Counted from the first letter of the stretch, positions 1 through 6,858 are shown. The stretch: DNA of 7,591 nucleotides from Pseudobdellovibrionaceae bacterium (GCA_947374445.1 CANCBY010000116.1:1-7591); one strand, 5' to 3'. The notes: generated by a model from the letters alone, not told the origin. A program made the numbers and translations.

Positions 1-708
1 ATTGTACTTCAAAGTTGGATAGAGTTGTACAGCCCCACGCGAGGCTTTTTTATCACTCAATTGATAGCTTCGGTTGTACAGAAAAAGACTGAGATTGCCG
101 TCCAATCCTATGCCCCATCGCGAATTTAAAATATTATAGATCGAAGACAGGTCATACGAAAGACTTCCAACCTGCCCCACATCCAAGTAGTTCGGAATCG
201 TCGTAACACTCAAGCCCGGGGAGCTACGCATTTGAACGTCACCAATTCTAAATGCCGAATCATAGCTCAAGTAGGGAGTTTGAACATCGATACGCTCGGC
301 CCCATGCAAGGGGTGAATGGCTTTTAGTCCGGTCCCAAAACTCAAACTCGATTTGGGGTCGAAGCGATATCTAAACCCAATTGCGCCACCCAATGATGTT
401 TCGTAGGTGCCCACAGTACCATCGGGATTGGGCTGATCTTTCGCAGATAGATCGCCCATCGTAGGCCCATAGTACGAGAGATTAAATTTCATGCTGTATT
501 TTGAAAGAGATCCCGAATCCGCTTTGATCTTTGCATCAGTAATTTCGGCATTCTCTTGAAACTTCTTATTTTTTAAAACGTCGCCCAAAACTTCTTTTTG
601 TGTCCCTCGCGTTTCACCCTCAGACATCGTTTGCCCGAAAGCCCCAACAGACAAAAAAACGACTACTGGTAAACAACACAAGATTGAAAGATTTGGATTT
701 TTATTCAT
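1..708 (-). CDS. Secreted, probable outer-membrane beta-barrel protein (5' part, runs off the left edge)
   Basis: An open minus-strand frame of 236 codons starts at ATG 708-706 and reaches base 1 without a stop, so the C-terminus is outside the window. The first 26 residues form a type I signal peptide: MNKN, then a hydrophobic core with two Cys, ending in GAFG before Gln. After about 35 polar, Lys-rich residues the protein turns into alternating aromatic and polar segments typical of amphipathic beta-strands (for example MKFNLSYYGP near residues 74-83 and AIGFRYRFDP further on), separated by Gly/Asp/Asn/Pro turns. This suits an outer-membrane barrel, but I recognise no specific family. A G-rich stretch (GGGGGG, 720-715) lies six bases before the ATG and is the likely ribosome site. 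The gene has its own leader with an inverted repeat and is separated from the YcaO gene upstream, so it is probably a separate transcription unit. A secreted soluble beta-rich protein is the alternative. Confidence 0.75.
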   Translation of the reverse strand, partial: MNKNPNLSILCCLPVVVFLSVGAFGQTMSEGETRGTQKEVLGDVLKNKKFQENAEITDAKIKADSGSLSKYSMKFNLSYYGPTMGDLSAKDQPNPDGTVGTYETSLGGAIGFRYRFDPKSSLSFGTGLKAIHPLHGAERIDVQTPYLSYDSAFRIGDVQMRSSPGLSVTTIPNYLDVGQVGSLSYDLSSIYNILNSRWGIGLDGNLSLFLYNRSYQLSDKKASRGAVQLYPTLKYN

Positions 709-722
709 TTAATTCCCCCCGG

Positions 723-767
723 GTCTACCAACAGTTCACAACACTAATCTGTGGCTGTTGTGTAGAC
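723..767 (-). repeat. Imperfect inverted repeat in the leader of the barrel-protein gene
   Basis: GTCTAC plus CAACA at 723-733 pairs with TGTTG, one extra T, and GTAGAC at 756-767: eleven pairs with a single-base bulge. The right arm can instead pair with CACAACA at 737-743 (TGTTGTG at 756-762, seven perfect pairs, 12-base loop). The two pairings exclude each other. The repeat ends directly before the G-rich ribosome site and overlaps the likely -10 region, so it could act as an operator on DNA or as a leader hairpin in RNA. Function is inferred only. Confidence 0.45.
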
Positions 768-785
768 AGGGTTCGACTTTGTCAA
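759..785 (-). promoter_or_regulatory. Candidate promoter of the barrel-protein gene
   Basis: A consensus -35 box TTGACA lies at 785-780 on the minus strand. The best -10 I can find is TACACA at 764-759 (15-base spacer, three of six matches), which is weak and falls within the right arm of the inverted repeat. The -35 call is fair and the -10 is uncertain. The -35 is embedded in a GTCTTGT..TTGACAAA string that also occurs upstream of the VWA gene. Confidence 0.3.
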
Positions 786-957
786 TCACAAGACCTGCCC
801 CTGACAGAAGCCTGAAGTTTGTCCGCGGTAGCAGCGAACAACACCTTCACATAAACTAGTCGCTAGAGCTCTGATTGCTTTGGTATTTCTCCAATCAAGC
901 CGTAGTATTTTTAGTTTTTCTCGTTAGAAAAAAAGAAGTGAAGTCTTGAATAGACTC

Positions 958-990
958 AAAATAAAAAATAGAAAAACATATAATTTTTTC
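958..990 (-). terminator. Weak candidate terminator after the YcaO gene
   Basis: On the minus strand, GAAAAA (990-985) and TTTTTC (976-971) can form a six-pair, A/T-rich hairpin with an eight-base loop about 15 bases after the YcaO stop, followed by a T-rich run. The stem has only one G-C pair, so it is energetically poor. A second weak hairpin (AGTCT/AGACT) with a later T run lies near 925-955. The rest of 709-1005 is AT-rich and holds no ATG-initiated frame of useful length on either strand, and I see no RNA gene. Confidence 0.2.
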
Positions 991-1005
991 GCAAAAACAA
1001 AGCCT

Positions 1006-1917
1006 CTAAGCGAGCGGATGAGGCCAAGGATTCGTCCCCCCGATAGAATGCCGCCCCCAACAAAAAGCTGGCCAACTTGCATTTGATGAATACGCTACCG
1101 CTGGAAAATCGCCAGCGCATACTACTAATTTTGACTTAATACGATCTTCATTTGAAAATTTAACTGTAGCCTCACATACACCATGTCCCTTGAGAAATAC
1201 AAAAGCATCATTGTTTTTCGGTACAGAGTAAAAATCTCGATGATCATCCGGGCCTCCATTTTCTGGCAAATCGAAGTTGTCTTTTGGGTTTTGAAAATAT
1301 GAATTCTTAATAACAGAAAGTAGCAACTTTTCTTCAACTGTGGTCTCATCTGAAACAAAAGAAGTATCAAAAATACTTCCCAGTCGTGAGTGCTGAATCA
1401 AGCAAGCTTTGACCTGCCCCAAATTCGATTTGATATCAAAAAGTGATGTTTGCCATCCTTTCAGCCGAAGCCCCCAAACCAAAAACCTGTTGCCAACGCT
1501 CCTAGGCTTTGTGCGAACCCAACCGGTCTTCTCAGACCATGCCTTCATCATTACAGCCCTTTCGATCAACTCGTTTTTTGAATTAATCAAGGCCATCTGG
1601 TCAGTTCTTCCAGCAGCAAATCCATTTGATGTTTTGATTTGGTCGCGGACGACATCTTCTGAGGCCAATTTATTAAGCCACAGGCGTTCCCAGGCTTCGC
1701 CGAACGACTTCTGAACAGCTTGTGTTTCATTCCTAGAAACACCAAACCCAAAAGACTCCATTCCCCATCCAGTCATCCGACACTCATAAAACGGAAAGGG
1801 GAAAAGTCGATCTGAATATTTCGAGAAACGCCAAGAAATTTGCGACTTGTCTTTTAAAGTGCCAATCCAATCGTGTTTGCCAGAATTTAAAAAATTTAAA
1901 TCACCTGTCCAGGCCAT
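1006..1917 (-). CDS. Short YcaO-domain protein with a PxPxP-type C-terminus
   Basis: The 303-residue protein shows the YcaO layout. There is a G-F-G-V-S segment and then S71-F-G-E74-A-W-E77-R78, matching the family's ExxER ATP/Mg motif. N98-G-F-A-A-G103 is followed after 12 residues by E116-L-I-E119-R120, the NGxAxG...ELxER signature. The tail is N-P-W-P-H-P-L-A, a PxPxP end like that of azoline-forming YcaO proteins. Family members use ATP to activate peptide-bond carbonyls and form azolines, thioamides or amidines. The protein is short for the family (often about 380-450 residues). The region expected to hold the later Glu/Gln metal-site motif reads E-K-L-L-L-S-V-I-K-N, with no clear ExxQ. 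I chose ATG 1917, which follows GGAAG by five bases and begins two bases after the preceding stop. GTG 1929 and GTG 1923 are in-frame alternatives that would overlap the upstream gene. It is the last gene of the likely operon. Substrate is unknown, and loss of catalysis is possible. Confidence 0.72.
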   Translation of the reverse strand: MAWTGDLNFLNSGKHDWIGTLKDKSQISWRFSKYSDRLFPFPFYECRMTGWGMESFGFGVSRNETQAVQKSFGEAWERLWLNKLASEDVVRDQIKTSNGFAAGRTDQMALINSKNELIERAVMMKAWSEKTGWVRTKPRSVGNRFLVWGLRLKGWQTSLFDIKSNLGQVKACLIQHSRLGSIFDTSFVSDETTVEEKLLLSVIKNSYFQNPKDNFDLPENGGPDDHRDFYSVPKNNDAFVFLKGHGVCEATVKFSNEDRIKSKLVVCAGDFPAVAYSSNASWPAFCWGRHSIGGTNPWPHPLA

Positions 1918-1919
1918 CT

Positions 1920-3389
1920 TCACTTCCACTGAAGGTCGTAAATTCGAAGCCTCGAATCAAATTGGTTCCATCGAGAAGCATCTACCCGATTGCTCAACAA
2001 ATATCTTTGACTACCTACCATTAATGGCACGGCAATCTTTTTTTCGAGGATTTCTTGATGAAGTAATTTTAGATTTTGCTGCCGATTGTTAACATCATTT
2101 GAATGAAAAATTCTATCATAGCTTGATTTGTATTCGTTCAACCAAGGACTCAACGGACCATTTGGGGGCCCCGCTAAAAATGACCAAGTTCCAGAGGCAT
2201 CGAGTTGGTTTCCTAAAAAAGCATAAATTCCAGCAAACTCATCACTTTCAAAAGCAAGTACGCCTTTGTCGGAGACAATAAACTCAATATCAATTCCATG
2301 ATTTTTAAAGGTAACTTTTAACCCCTCGAACAAGGCAACAGATTCTTTATATATGCTATCCAATTTAATTTTGATATGCTTCAGATGTCCTTGCGGGTTT
2401 CGAGCACTCGATTTCACCGAAGCCAGTCGTCCACTAAAGCCATCTGGCACAAGCTGTGTTTCAGGCATAGATGGCAGCACGGCTTTTGTCAGCTCCGGAA
2501 CCTGCGAACGAAACTCAGATACAATTGAAGCAAATTCATTTCGATTTGCAAAATCTTGTGCGAAAGTATTGTTAATATTGAAATGAAAAAAGGAAATAGT
2601 CATAGGATGCGACTTCCAAGTTTGTGGAGCATTCGGCAAAACCAAGCTCGCCGCCTTTGGATTGGACGTCGCACTGAGCGCAACAATATCTAAATCTATA
2701 GTTTTAAAAATTTCACCACGCCGACTGGGATCCGCCAGTTTCATGAGAGTTGCACTCTGAGGCATCTCTGCTCGGTATAGAGGTGAAAATTTATTTGCTA
2801 CCAGCTTCAAAGTATTTCCAGTCCACTCTGCAACTGAATACGGACCAATTGTCTTTCCCCACCCTCTCTCCGCAAAGGAGTTCGGTATGAGGCCAGAGTC
2901 AGCCAGCGAAAGTTCATGTAAAATCGTCATATCCATTTTGAAAGGAAAGTGGATTTTTAGTTGTCTCGTCTGCTCATCGAAATTAATTTCATTCGCTAAT
3001 TTGAGAAATCGAATATGTCGCTTATTTGCCGATCGTAGACTTTCAATCCAAGCTAATATTTCCTGAGCTGTAACCTCAGCCCCATCAGACCATTGAAGTT
3101 TTCTAATATTAAAAACCCAAGTATTGTCACCCTCTTGATAAAATCTCTCCGCTAGACAGCCCTCGTAACCACTAGCCGAAAATTTGGAATCCCGCACGAG
3201 GCCACAAGACAAATTCTCAAGAAGATAATACTCCCAAATAGTCTCTGTGTTATCAGGATCCAAAAGCTCAGGGCCTGGCTTAAGCAAAACAACCGGAAAA
3301 AGAATTTGCATTACATTTTTATCGTCTTTATCTTGCTGCACATATACTAAAGTTACAGCGATAAGTATGATTATAAAAATTTTCTTCAA
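1920..3389 (-). CDS. Family-5 extracellular solute-binding protein (peptide-binding-like), membrane-anchored or exported
   Basis: This 489-residue protein resembles the SBP_bac_5 family of oligopeptide/nickel-binding proteins. Visible family segments are L-D-P-D-N-T-E-T-I near 43-51, W-V-F-N-I-R-K-L-Q-W-S-D-G near 91-103 followed by V-T-A-Q-E-I (the W-DG..vTA-D stretch), and I-G-P-Y-S-V-A-E-W near 181-189. The C-terminus has the usual strand-rich ending. Length fits the family. The N-terminus M-K-K plus about 14 hydrophobic residues is a signal anchor or signal peptide with no lipobox Cys and no clear AxA site, so it may stay tethered to the inner membrane. I chose TTG 3389 because GGGAGG lies four bases upstream and M-K-K-I-F follows. 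An in-frame TTG at 3401 would place that ribosome site inside the gene. No ABC permease or ATPase gene is present, so a sensing or chaperone role rather than import is possible. Its stop is two bases before the YcaO ATG, suggesting translational coupling. Confidence 0.8.
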   Translation of the reverse strand: MKKIFIIILIAVTLVYVQQDKDDKNVMQILFPVVLLKPGPELLDPDNTETIWEYYLLENLSCGLVRDSKFSASGYEGCLAERFYQEGDNTWVFNIRKLQWSDGAEVTAQEILAWIESLRSANKRHIRFLKLANEINFDEQTRQLKIHFPFKMDMTILHELSLADSGLIPNSFAERGWGKTIGPYSVAEWTGNTLKLVANKFSPLYRAEMPQSATLMKLADPSRRGEIFKTIDLDIVALSATSNPKAASLVLPNAPQTWKSHPMTISFFHFNINNTFAQDFANRNEFASIVSEFRSQVPELTKAVLPSMPETQLVPDGFSGRLASVKSSARNPQGHLKHIKIKLDSIYKESVALFEGLKVTFKNHGIDIEFIVSDKGVLAFESDEFAGIYAFLGNQLDASGTWSFLAGPPNGPLSPWLNEYKSSYDRIFHSNDVNNRQQNLKLLHQEILEKKIAVPLMVGSQRYLLSNRVDASRWNQFDSRLRIYDLQWK

Positions 3390-3443
3390 CGGGCCTCCCA
3401 ATCGGGCCGGTTACAATTTAACACAATTCTCGTAAAACTGATT

Positions 3444-4781
3444 CTACCCAACTCCGCGAGCCCTCGGGAGTTTAATTTCAACAGTTGTACCGATAGCTTC
3501 TTGAGAGTGAATTGCCAAAGTACCACTCCAAGATTCGATAGTTTTCTTAGCATGGAAGACCCCCAAGCCACTGCCTGACGAAGAGCTACTTTTGCCGTAG
3601 CTACCCCCCTCTTGGCCTAACTGAGACAAAATATGCGCAGGAATTCCTTTTCCATTATCTTTAATAATTATTAAAATCTGCTCACGATATCCCCTTAGTC
3701 CAATTACGACGTTACCGGAATTGCTCCCAAAAGCCTCAACCGAATTATTTACAAGATTAGAAATAACTCGACCAAGTTCTGCAGCATTACCTTTTACATA
3801 GATATCACCAGAGCCTACCTGAAGATCAGCTTCGATTTTGATATCAGGCCTATCTTGGAATTCGACTTGTTTTTCGGGAACAAGACTGTTGATAACTTGA
3901 AAGGGCAGAATGACATGGGCCTGATTGCTAACCGATGTCACAAGCACCTGATCGACAGATTCCTGTGCAAATACCTCTGAAGCGGAAAGCTGCTTGCCCT
4001 TCCGCAAAAGATCATTAGCAATGTCATTAATCCGTTGAATGGCATTACGAATCAATAACTGCCTCTCCTCAGAAATTCCAGGCAATCCATGCATCACTAT
4101 ATTTAAGGCCGACAGAGGTGAGCGAATATCATGTGCAACTTGTTTGGCAATACCCGCAACTGCCTTATTTCTTTCAAATTCGATGGCTTGGTCCTGAAAA
4201 ATTTGAAAGCGCTCAGCCATTTCAGCAGCAACATGCCAGGCACCAGAAAAACTTAATTTTGAAGGATGAGGAATCCCGGCAACTTGAAATAATTTTTGAA
4301 ATGACGTCACCATATTCAAATTGAGTCGCTGCAAAACAACAAAAGAAATAACCATAATCATAGCGAAAAGAGTTGTCACAATTTTTAAAAAACTCCATGG
4401 AATCAGTCTTGGCCTACAGAAAGTAAGATCAAATTCAAAATACCTTTCATCAACGCACTGACTTTCTTTTAGTAAAGAACTGCCTGCTTCAAACTGCCCA
4501 TGACTTACTGTATTTAGAATTCTAAGATAAAAACTCTGATCGCTAAGAGAAATTTTTTGGCTGAACTCTCTATTGCTGGCCGTCCTTAGTAGCTCACCAT
4601 TCCCTTGAAGAATAATTCTAAATTCGTAATCAACAAGATCTCGGTTCTGTTGATCAGTCAAACCTATGATACTAATCACTGTTATTATAAAAAGCGCCAG
4701 CGCTGCCAAAACTATGGCAATTGAAATCATTTGTGGATTGATTTTATTCAAACGAGAAATTTGAACTTGTTTCGCCCTCAT
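3444..4781 (-). CDS. Membrane-bound sensor histidine kinase
   Basis: The 445-residue protein has two membrane segments (about 18-41 and 130-150) enclosing a periplasmic region of about 90 residues that has two Cys (109 and 122). A linker and helical segment follow. The phosphoacceptor box is V-A-H217-D-I-R-S-P-L-S-A-L. The HATPase_c domain has an N box (L-V-N-N-S-V-E-A, about 343-350), a G1 box D375-N-G-K-G-I-P and a G2 box G-S-G-L-G (403-407) preceded by a five-Ser run. All catalytic motifs appear intact, so autophosphorylation at His217 is expected. No HAMP domain is obvious. No response regulator is encoded in the window, so its partner is elsewhere. The ATG at 4781 begins 13 bases after the VWA stop. 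AGGGG lies ten bases upstream, slightly far for a ribosome site. The neighbouring binding protein could be its ligand-presenting partner, which is an inference from position. Confidence 0.9.
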   Translation of the reverse strand: MRAKQVQISRLNKINPQMISIAIVLAALALFIITVISIIGLTDQQNRDLVDYEFRIILQGNGELLRTASNREFSQKISLSDQSFYLRILNTVSHGQFEAGSSLLKESQCVDERYFEFDLTFCRPRLIPWSFLKIVTTLFAMIMVISFVVLQRLNLNMVTSFQKLFQVAGIPHPSKLSFSGAWHVAAEMAERFQIFQDQAIEFERNKAVAGIAKQVAHDIRSPLSALNIVMHGLPGISEERQLLIRNAIQRINDIANDLLRKGKQLSASEVFAQESVDQVLVTSVSNQAHVILPFQVINSLVPEKQVEFQDRPDIKIEADLQVGSGDIYVKGNAAELGRVISNLVNNSVEAFGSNSGNVVIGLRGYREQILIIIKDNGKGIPAHILSQLGQEGGSYGKSSSSSGSGLGVFHAKKTIESWSGTLAIHSQEAIGTTVEIKLPRARGVG

Positions 4782-4794
4782 GAGATCGCGACCC

Positions 4795-6048
4795 CTAATT
4801 CGGCGTGCAAGTATAACTCACCGATATCTGCGTCCCTGTCGGAAGCGCGTCAGAAAGTCTCAGTGTTGCCCCATCAAGAGCGTAACTAATTGAGTTTGAC
4901 GGAGTCATAGTCACAACCAAATCACGCGCATCCGAGCACTTTAACTGAACCTCTTTGACCTGTTCAGCAATACTTGAGCCCATGTTGCTCAACTGTGATC
5001 CATAATCAGCCGCACAGATGTCGCCTTCGATGCCACCGGTTTGTCTTGTCAGTAGAGCATAGAGGTAGCCATAACTTCCTCCAAATCCAGCGCCCGGAAT
5101 TTGCGAAGATTGTTGATTCAAACATGCATCGCCCGCTGAGCTGCTCGCAAAATATTGAGACGGAGTATAACCCATAAGTGGATCTGCCTGCAGACCAGTG
5201 ATTACCGTGTTCATCTGATCTTGTGTCACCGACTGAAGGGCCCCTGGTTTTACTATGATCGAATGAACCGATAAAGTCTTGCTTGGATATAGCGTATTAA
5301 CCGAACCAATTAAACCAAGCGGTAGATCCATGCTTGAAAGGCCGTACTTAGTTGATTTGTAGTAATTTGAGCTTCTCACATCTTCATCGGATAAAATTAC
5401 TATGGCCAGATGTGCCTCTGGACGAATGAATCCAGACGGATTATTTTGAATCGTTAGATTCGCCGCGTAAATACCCCGCTCATCGCCAGAAGGGCAGTTA
5501 TCAAGATATGACTGCGAATCGGATGAAATCGTCGGATTATTCTTTACAAAGTTCTCACAATTTATAGTTTCTGGTCGTTGAATTGTTTGCGAAAACCAGC
5601 TGGATCTATCTGATTGAGACCCAAAGGCATTCTCTAAATACATTTTCCCGTTAGGAAAACTGATGAGCTTACCATCTTGAAGAGCTCCAGACTGATTAAT
5701 GCCTCTCGCAGGATTTGATGGAGACGAAATATCAGTCGTAGTAATACCAATACGGTAATCGACATTTTTTGCATCGAGTGCTGCTACAAACTGACTAAAC
5801 TTTTGAGCCATGCTGTTTTGTTCAAAAGACATCGAGCCTGAATTATCGTCCACTATCAGAATATCAACTTTACCTAGAGATGCCGTGACCTTTTCATTCC
5901 AATTGTAACGCCCATTAATATAGGTACAGGTTCCAGGGCTCGATAAACATGGATCCTGATTGGGATCCTTTGCAAACTTCACCTTATTGCATCCAACATG
6001 GTAACCCATTGCAAATATAATTAAGGCCAGACGGATTAGTTTGCGCAT
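4795..6048 (-). CDS. VWA-domain surface or periplasmic lipoprotein
   Basis: The 417-residue protein starts with M-R-K-L-I-R, a hydrophobic core and H-V-G-C20, a slightly non-standard lipobox (His at -3), so lipidation at Cys20 is likely. A von Willebrand factor A domain begins at about residue 60. The strand V-D-I-L-I-V-D leads into D68-N-S-G-S72, the DxSxS metal-ion-dependent adhesion site, and the strand L-A-I-V-I-L-S-D221-E-D probably supplies the second acidic residue. The C-terminal ~45 residues look beta-rich and end in C-T-P-N. Several Cys (34, 41, 164, 185, 309, 345, 371, 414) suggest disulfides. I chose ATG 6048 because GAGG lies just upstream and it gives the signal peptide directly. 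An ATG at 6090 would add 14 residues that destroy the signal. Such proteins often mediate adhesion or protein interactions in the envelope. The specific role is unknown. It is the first gene of the likely four-gene operon. Confidence 0.82.
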   Translation of the reverse strand: MRKLIRLALIIFAMGYHVGCNKVKFAKDPNQDPCLSSPGTCTYINGRYNWNEKVTASLGKVDILIVDDNSGSMSFEQNSMAQKFSQFVAALDAKNVDYRIGITTTDISSPSNPARGINQSGALQDGKLISFPNGKMYLENAFGSQSDRSSWFSQTIQRPETINCENFVKNNPTISSDSQSYLDNCPSGDERGIYAANLTIQNNPSGFIRPEAHLAIVILSDEDVRSSNYYKSTKYGLSSMDLPLGLIGSVNTLYPSKTLSVHSIIVKPGALQSVTQDQMNTVITGLQADPLMGYTPSQYFASSSAGDACLNQQSSQIPGAGFGGSYGYLYALLTRQTGGIEGDICAADYGSQLSNMGSSIAEQVKEVQLKCSDARDLVVTMTPSNSISYALDGATLRLSDALPTGTQISVSYTCTPN

Positions 6049-6102
6049 ACACACCTCTTCAATGCTCAAACACTCCAAAGCCCGTGCCAATCTGATACAA
6101 AA

Positions 6103-6139
6103 ATCATAAGTAGTTAAAAATACTGTGTTTTTTTGTCAA
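6103..6139 (-). promoter_or_regulatory. Candidate promoter of the VWA-kinase-binding protein-YcaO operon
   Basis: TATGAT at 6108-6103 (minus strand) is a good -10 box, with AAAACA seventeen bases upstream as a poor -35. A consensus TTGACA sits at 6139-6134, but the hexamer seventeen bases after it is TAACTA, a poor -10. Either arrangement would give a leader of about 45-60 bases before ATG 6048. Confidence 0.35.
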
Positions 6140-6150
6140 ACAAGACAAAA
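6131..6150. repeat. Perfect 7-bp inverted repeat over the -35 region (possible operator)
   Basis: TTTTGTC (6131-6137) and GACAAAA (6144-6150) are exact reverse complements with a six-base spacer. The left arm contains most of the TTGACA box, so a dimeric regulator bound here could control the operon. No regulator gene is visible in the window. Confidence 0.4.
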
Positions 6151-6414
6151 TAGAAATGTCATATAACTGATAGCTAGCCCACAGAGAGCAATTTTTGCGA
6201 TGGACCAAAGACCAATTTTTTAAGTAAATTCAGGCAGTTAGCAGCAATAACTGTACTCCATTTTCCCAAAACAATTTTTGTCATCTAATATTATGGTTAA
6301 GCCGCTATCAAAACCAATTAGAATGCAGGCTCATCAGAACAACAAAGAGTCTGGAGAATTCAAATCATTAGAGCTATCGCAATTATCACATTCTTTGTCG
6401 CAACAGGATTTTTA
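6151..6414. other. Intergenic region upstream of the plus-strand small gene
   Basis: This AT-rich stretch holds no recognisable RNA gene. It contains a six-base inverted repeat, CAGTTA (6235-6240) and TAACTG (6248-6253), with a seven-base loop. TATTAT at 6289-6294 could be a -10 box for the plus-strand gene, though no good -35 precedes it. A 40-codon frame at 6293-6415 lacks a ribosome site. From 6322 the frame of the downstream gene is open and encodes a hydrophobic signal-like segment, described as a finding. Confidence 0.4.
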
Positions 6415-6840
6415 ATGCTTTCTTTTGCTCCTATGAAGACACTATTTTATACCCAAACGCTCCAAAAAATATCAAAGCAAAATAGGCTAAACTTTCTTCT
6501 TTTTGAGGACACTGAGTTCTCAAAAAAACTTCAGCCCGAAATAGTCGAAGAGCTTAAGTCTCAGATTAAAAACGGAAAGCTGCCTTCAACATTTGATAAT
6601 ATAACAAAAATAAGTTTTGAAACCCAGTTAACAGGAAGTATTGTTGGCCAAATAAGCAAATCTCTTTCATATCTAAAAAATTACGAACCAGCCAAATCAA
6701 AGTCTTCAACTCTAAACGCAATTTTGATTTCTGAAGAGAATCAGTTTATTCTATTTATGGCTTTAGACGAAAATTTAACAAAAAATCGAGTATGGGAAAC
6801 AAGCATTAAGATAAAAAAAAACCCGACTACAAAAATGTAA
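6415..6840 (+). CDS. Small unknown protein, probably exported or membrane-anchored, with an uncertain start
   Basis: From ATG 6415 the product has 141 residues, is Lys/Ser-rich and mixed alpha/beta in appearance, with no family I recognise. AGGA at 6405-6408 lies six bases before this ATG and supports it as a start. However, the same frame is open back to 6322, and codons 6358-6414 encode a basic residue followed by a long hydrophobic run (I-R-A-I-A-I-I-T-F-F-V-A-T-G-F-L, then M-L-S-F-A-P), which looks like a signal peptide or anchor cut in half by the ATG. No ATG, GTG or TTG starts this longer form. GGAG at 6353-6356 is seven bases before an ATC (6364) and ten before an ATT (6367). A rare start codon, or a frameshift joining it to the 40-codon frame beginning at 6293, would explain this. 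The last codons and the stop lie inside the rRNA terminator hairpin, and the gene is convergent with the rRNA operon. Confidence 0.6.
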   Translation: MLSFAPMKTLFYTQTLQKISKQNRLNFLLFEDTEFSKKLQPEIVEELKSQIKNGKLPSTFDNITKISFETQLTGSIVGQISKSLSYLKNYEPAKSKSSTLNAILISEENQFILFMALDENLTKNRVWETSIKIKKNPTTKM

Positions 6841-6846
6841 TCGGGT
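6813..6846 (-). terminator. Intrinsic terminator of the rRNA operon
   Basis: ACCCGACTACA (6821-6831) pairs with TGTAATCGGGT (6836-6846): six pairs, one C/A mismatch, four pairs and an AAAA loop. On the minus strand the hairpin is followed by an unbroken T run (complement of 6821-6813), the classic intrinsic form, 12 bases after the 5S 3' end. Plus-strand read-through meets the same hairpin but no strong T run, so it would be weaker in that direction. The stop codon of the plus-strand gene (6838-6840) is within the stem. Confidence 0.85.
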
Positions 6847-6858
6847 CTTAAAAATAGA

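Noticed and set aside
600..815. 71-codon plus-strand frame
   Set aside because: It overlaps the signal peptide and leader of the minus-strand barrel protein, starts with GTG, has no clear ribosome site and has no protein-like pattern.
1125..2586. Several 60-101-codon frames overlapping the YcaO and binding-protein genes
   Set aside because: They are out-of-frame shadows of genes with clear family motifs and have unnatural composition.
6293..6415. 40-codon Ser-rich frame considered as a YcaO precursor peptide
   Set aside because: It has no ribosome site, its ATG falls in a possible -10 box, and it has no Cys and no recognisable leader. It lies on the opposite strand and far from the YcaO gene. 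It is kept only as part of the frameshift hypothesis.
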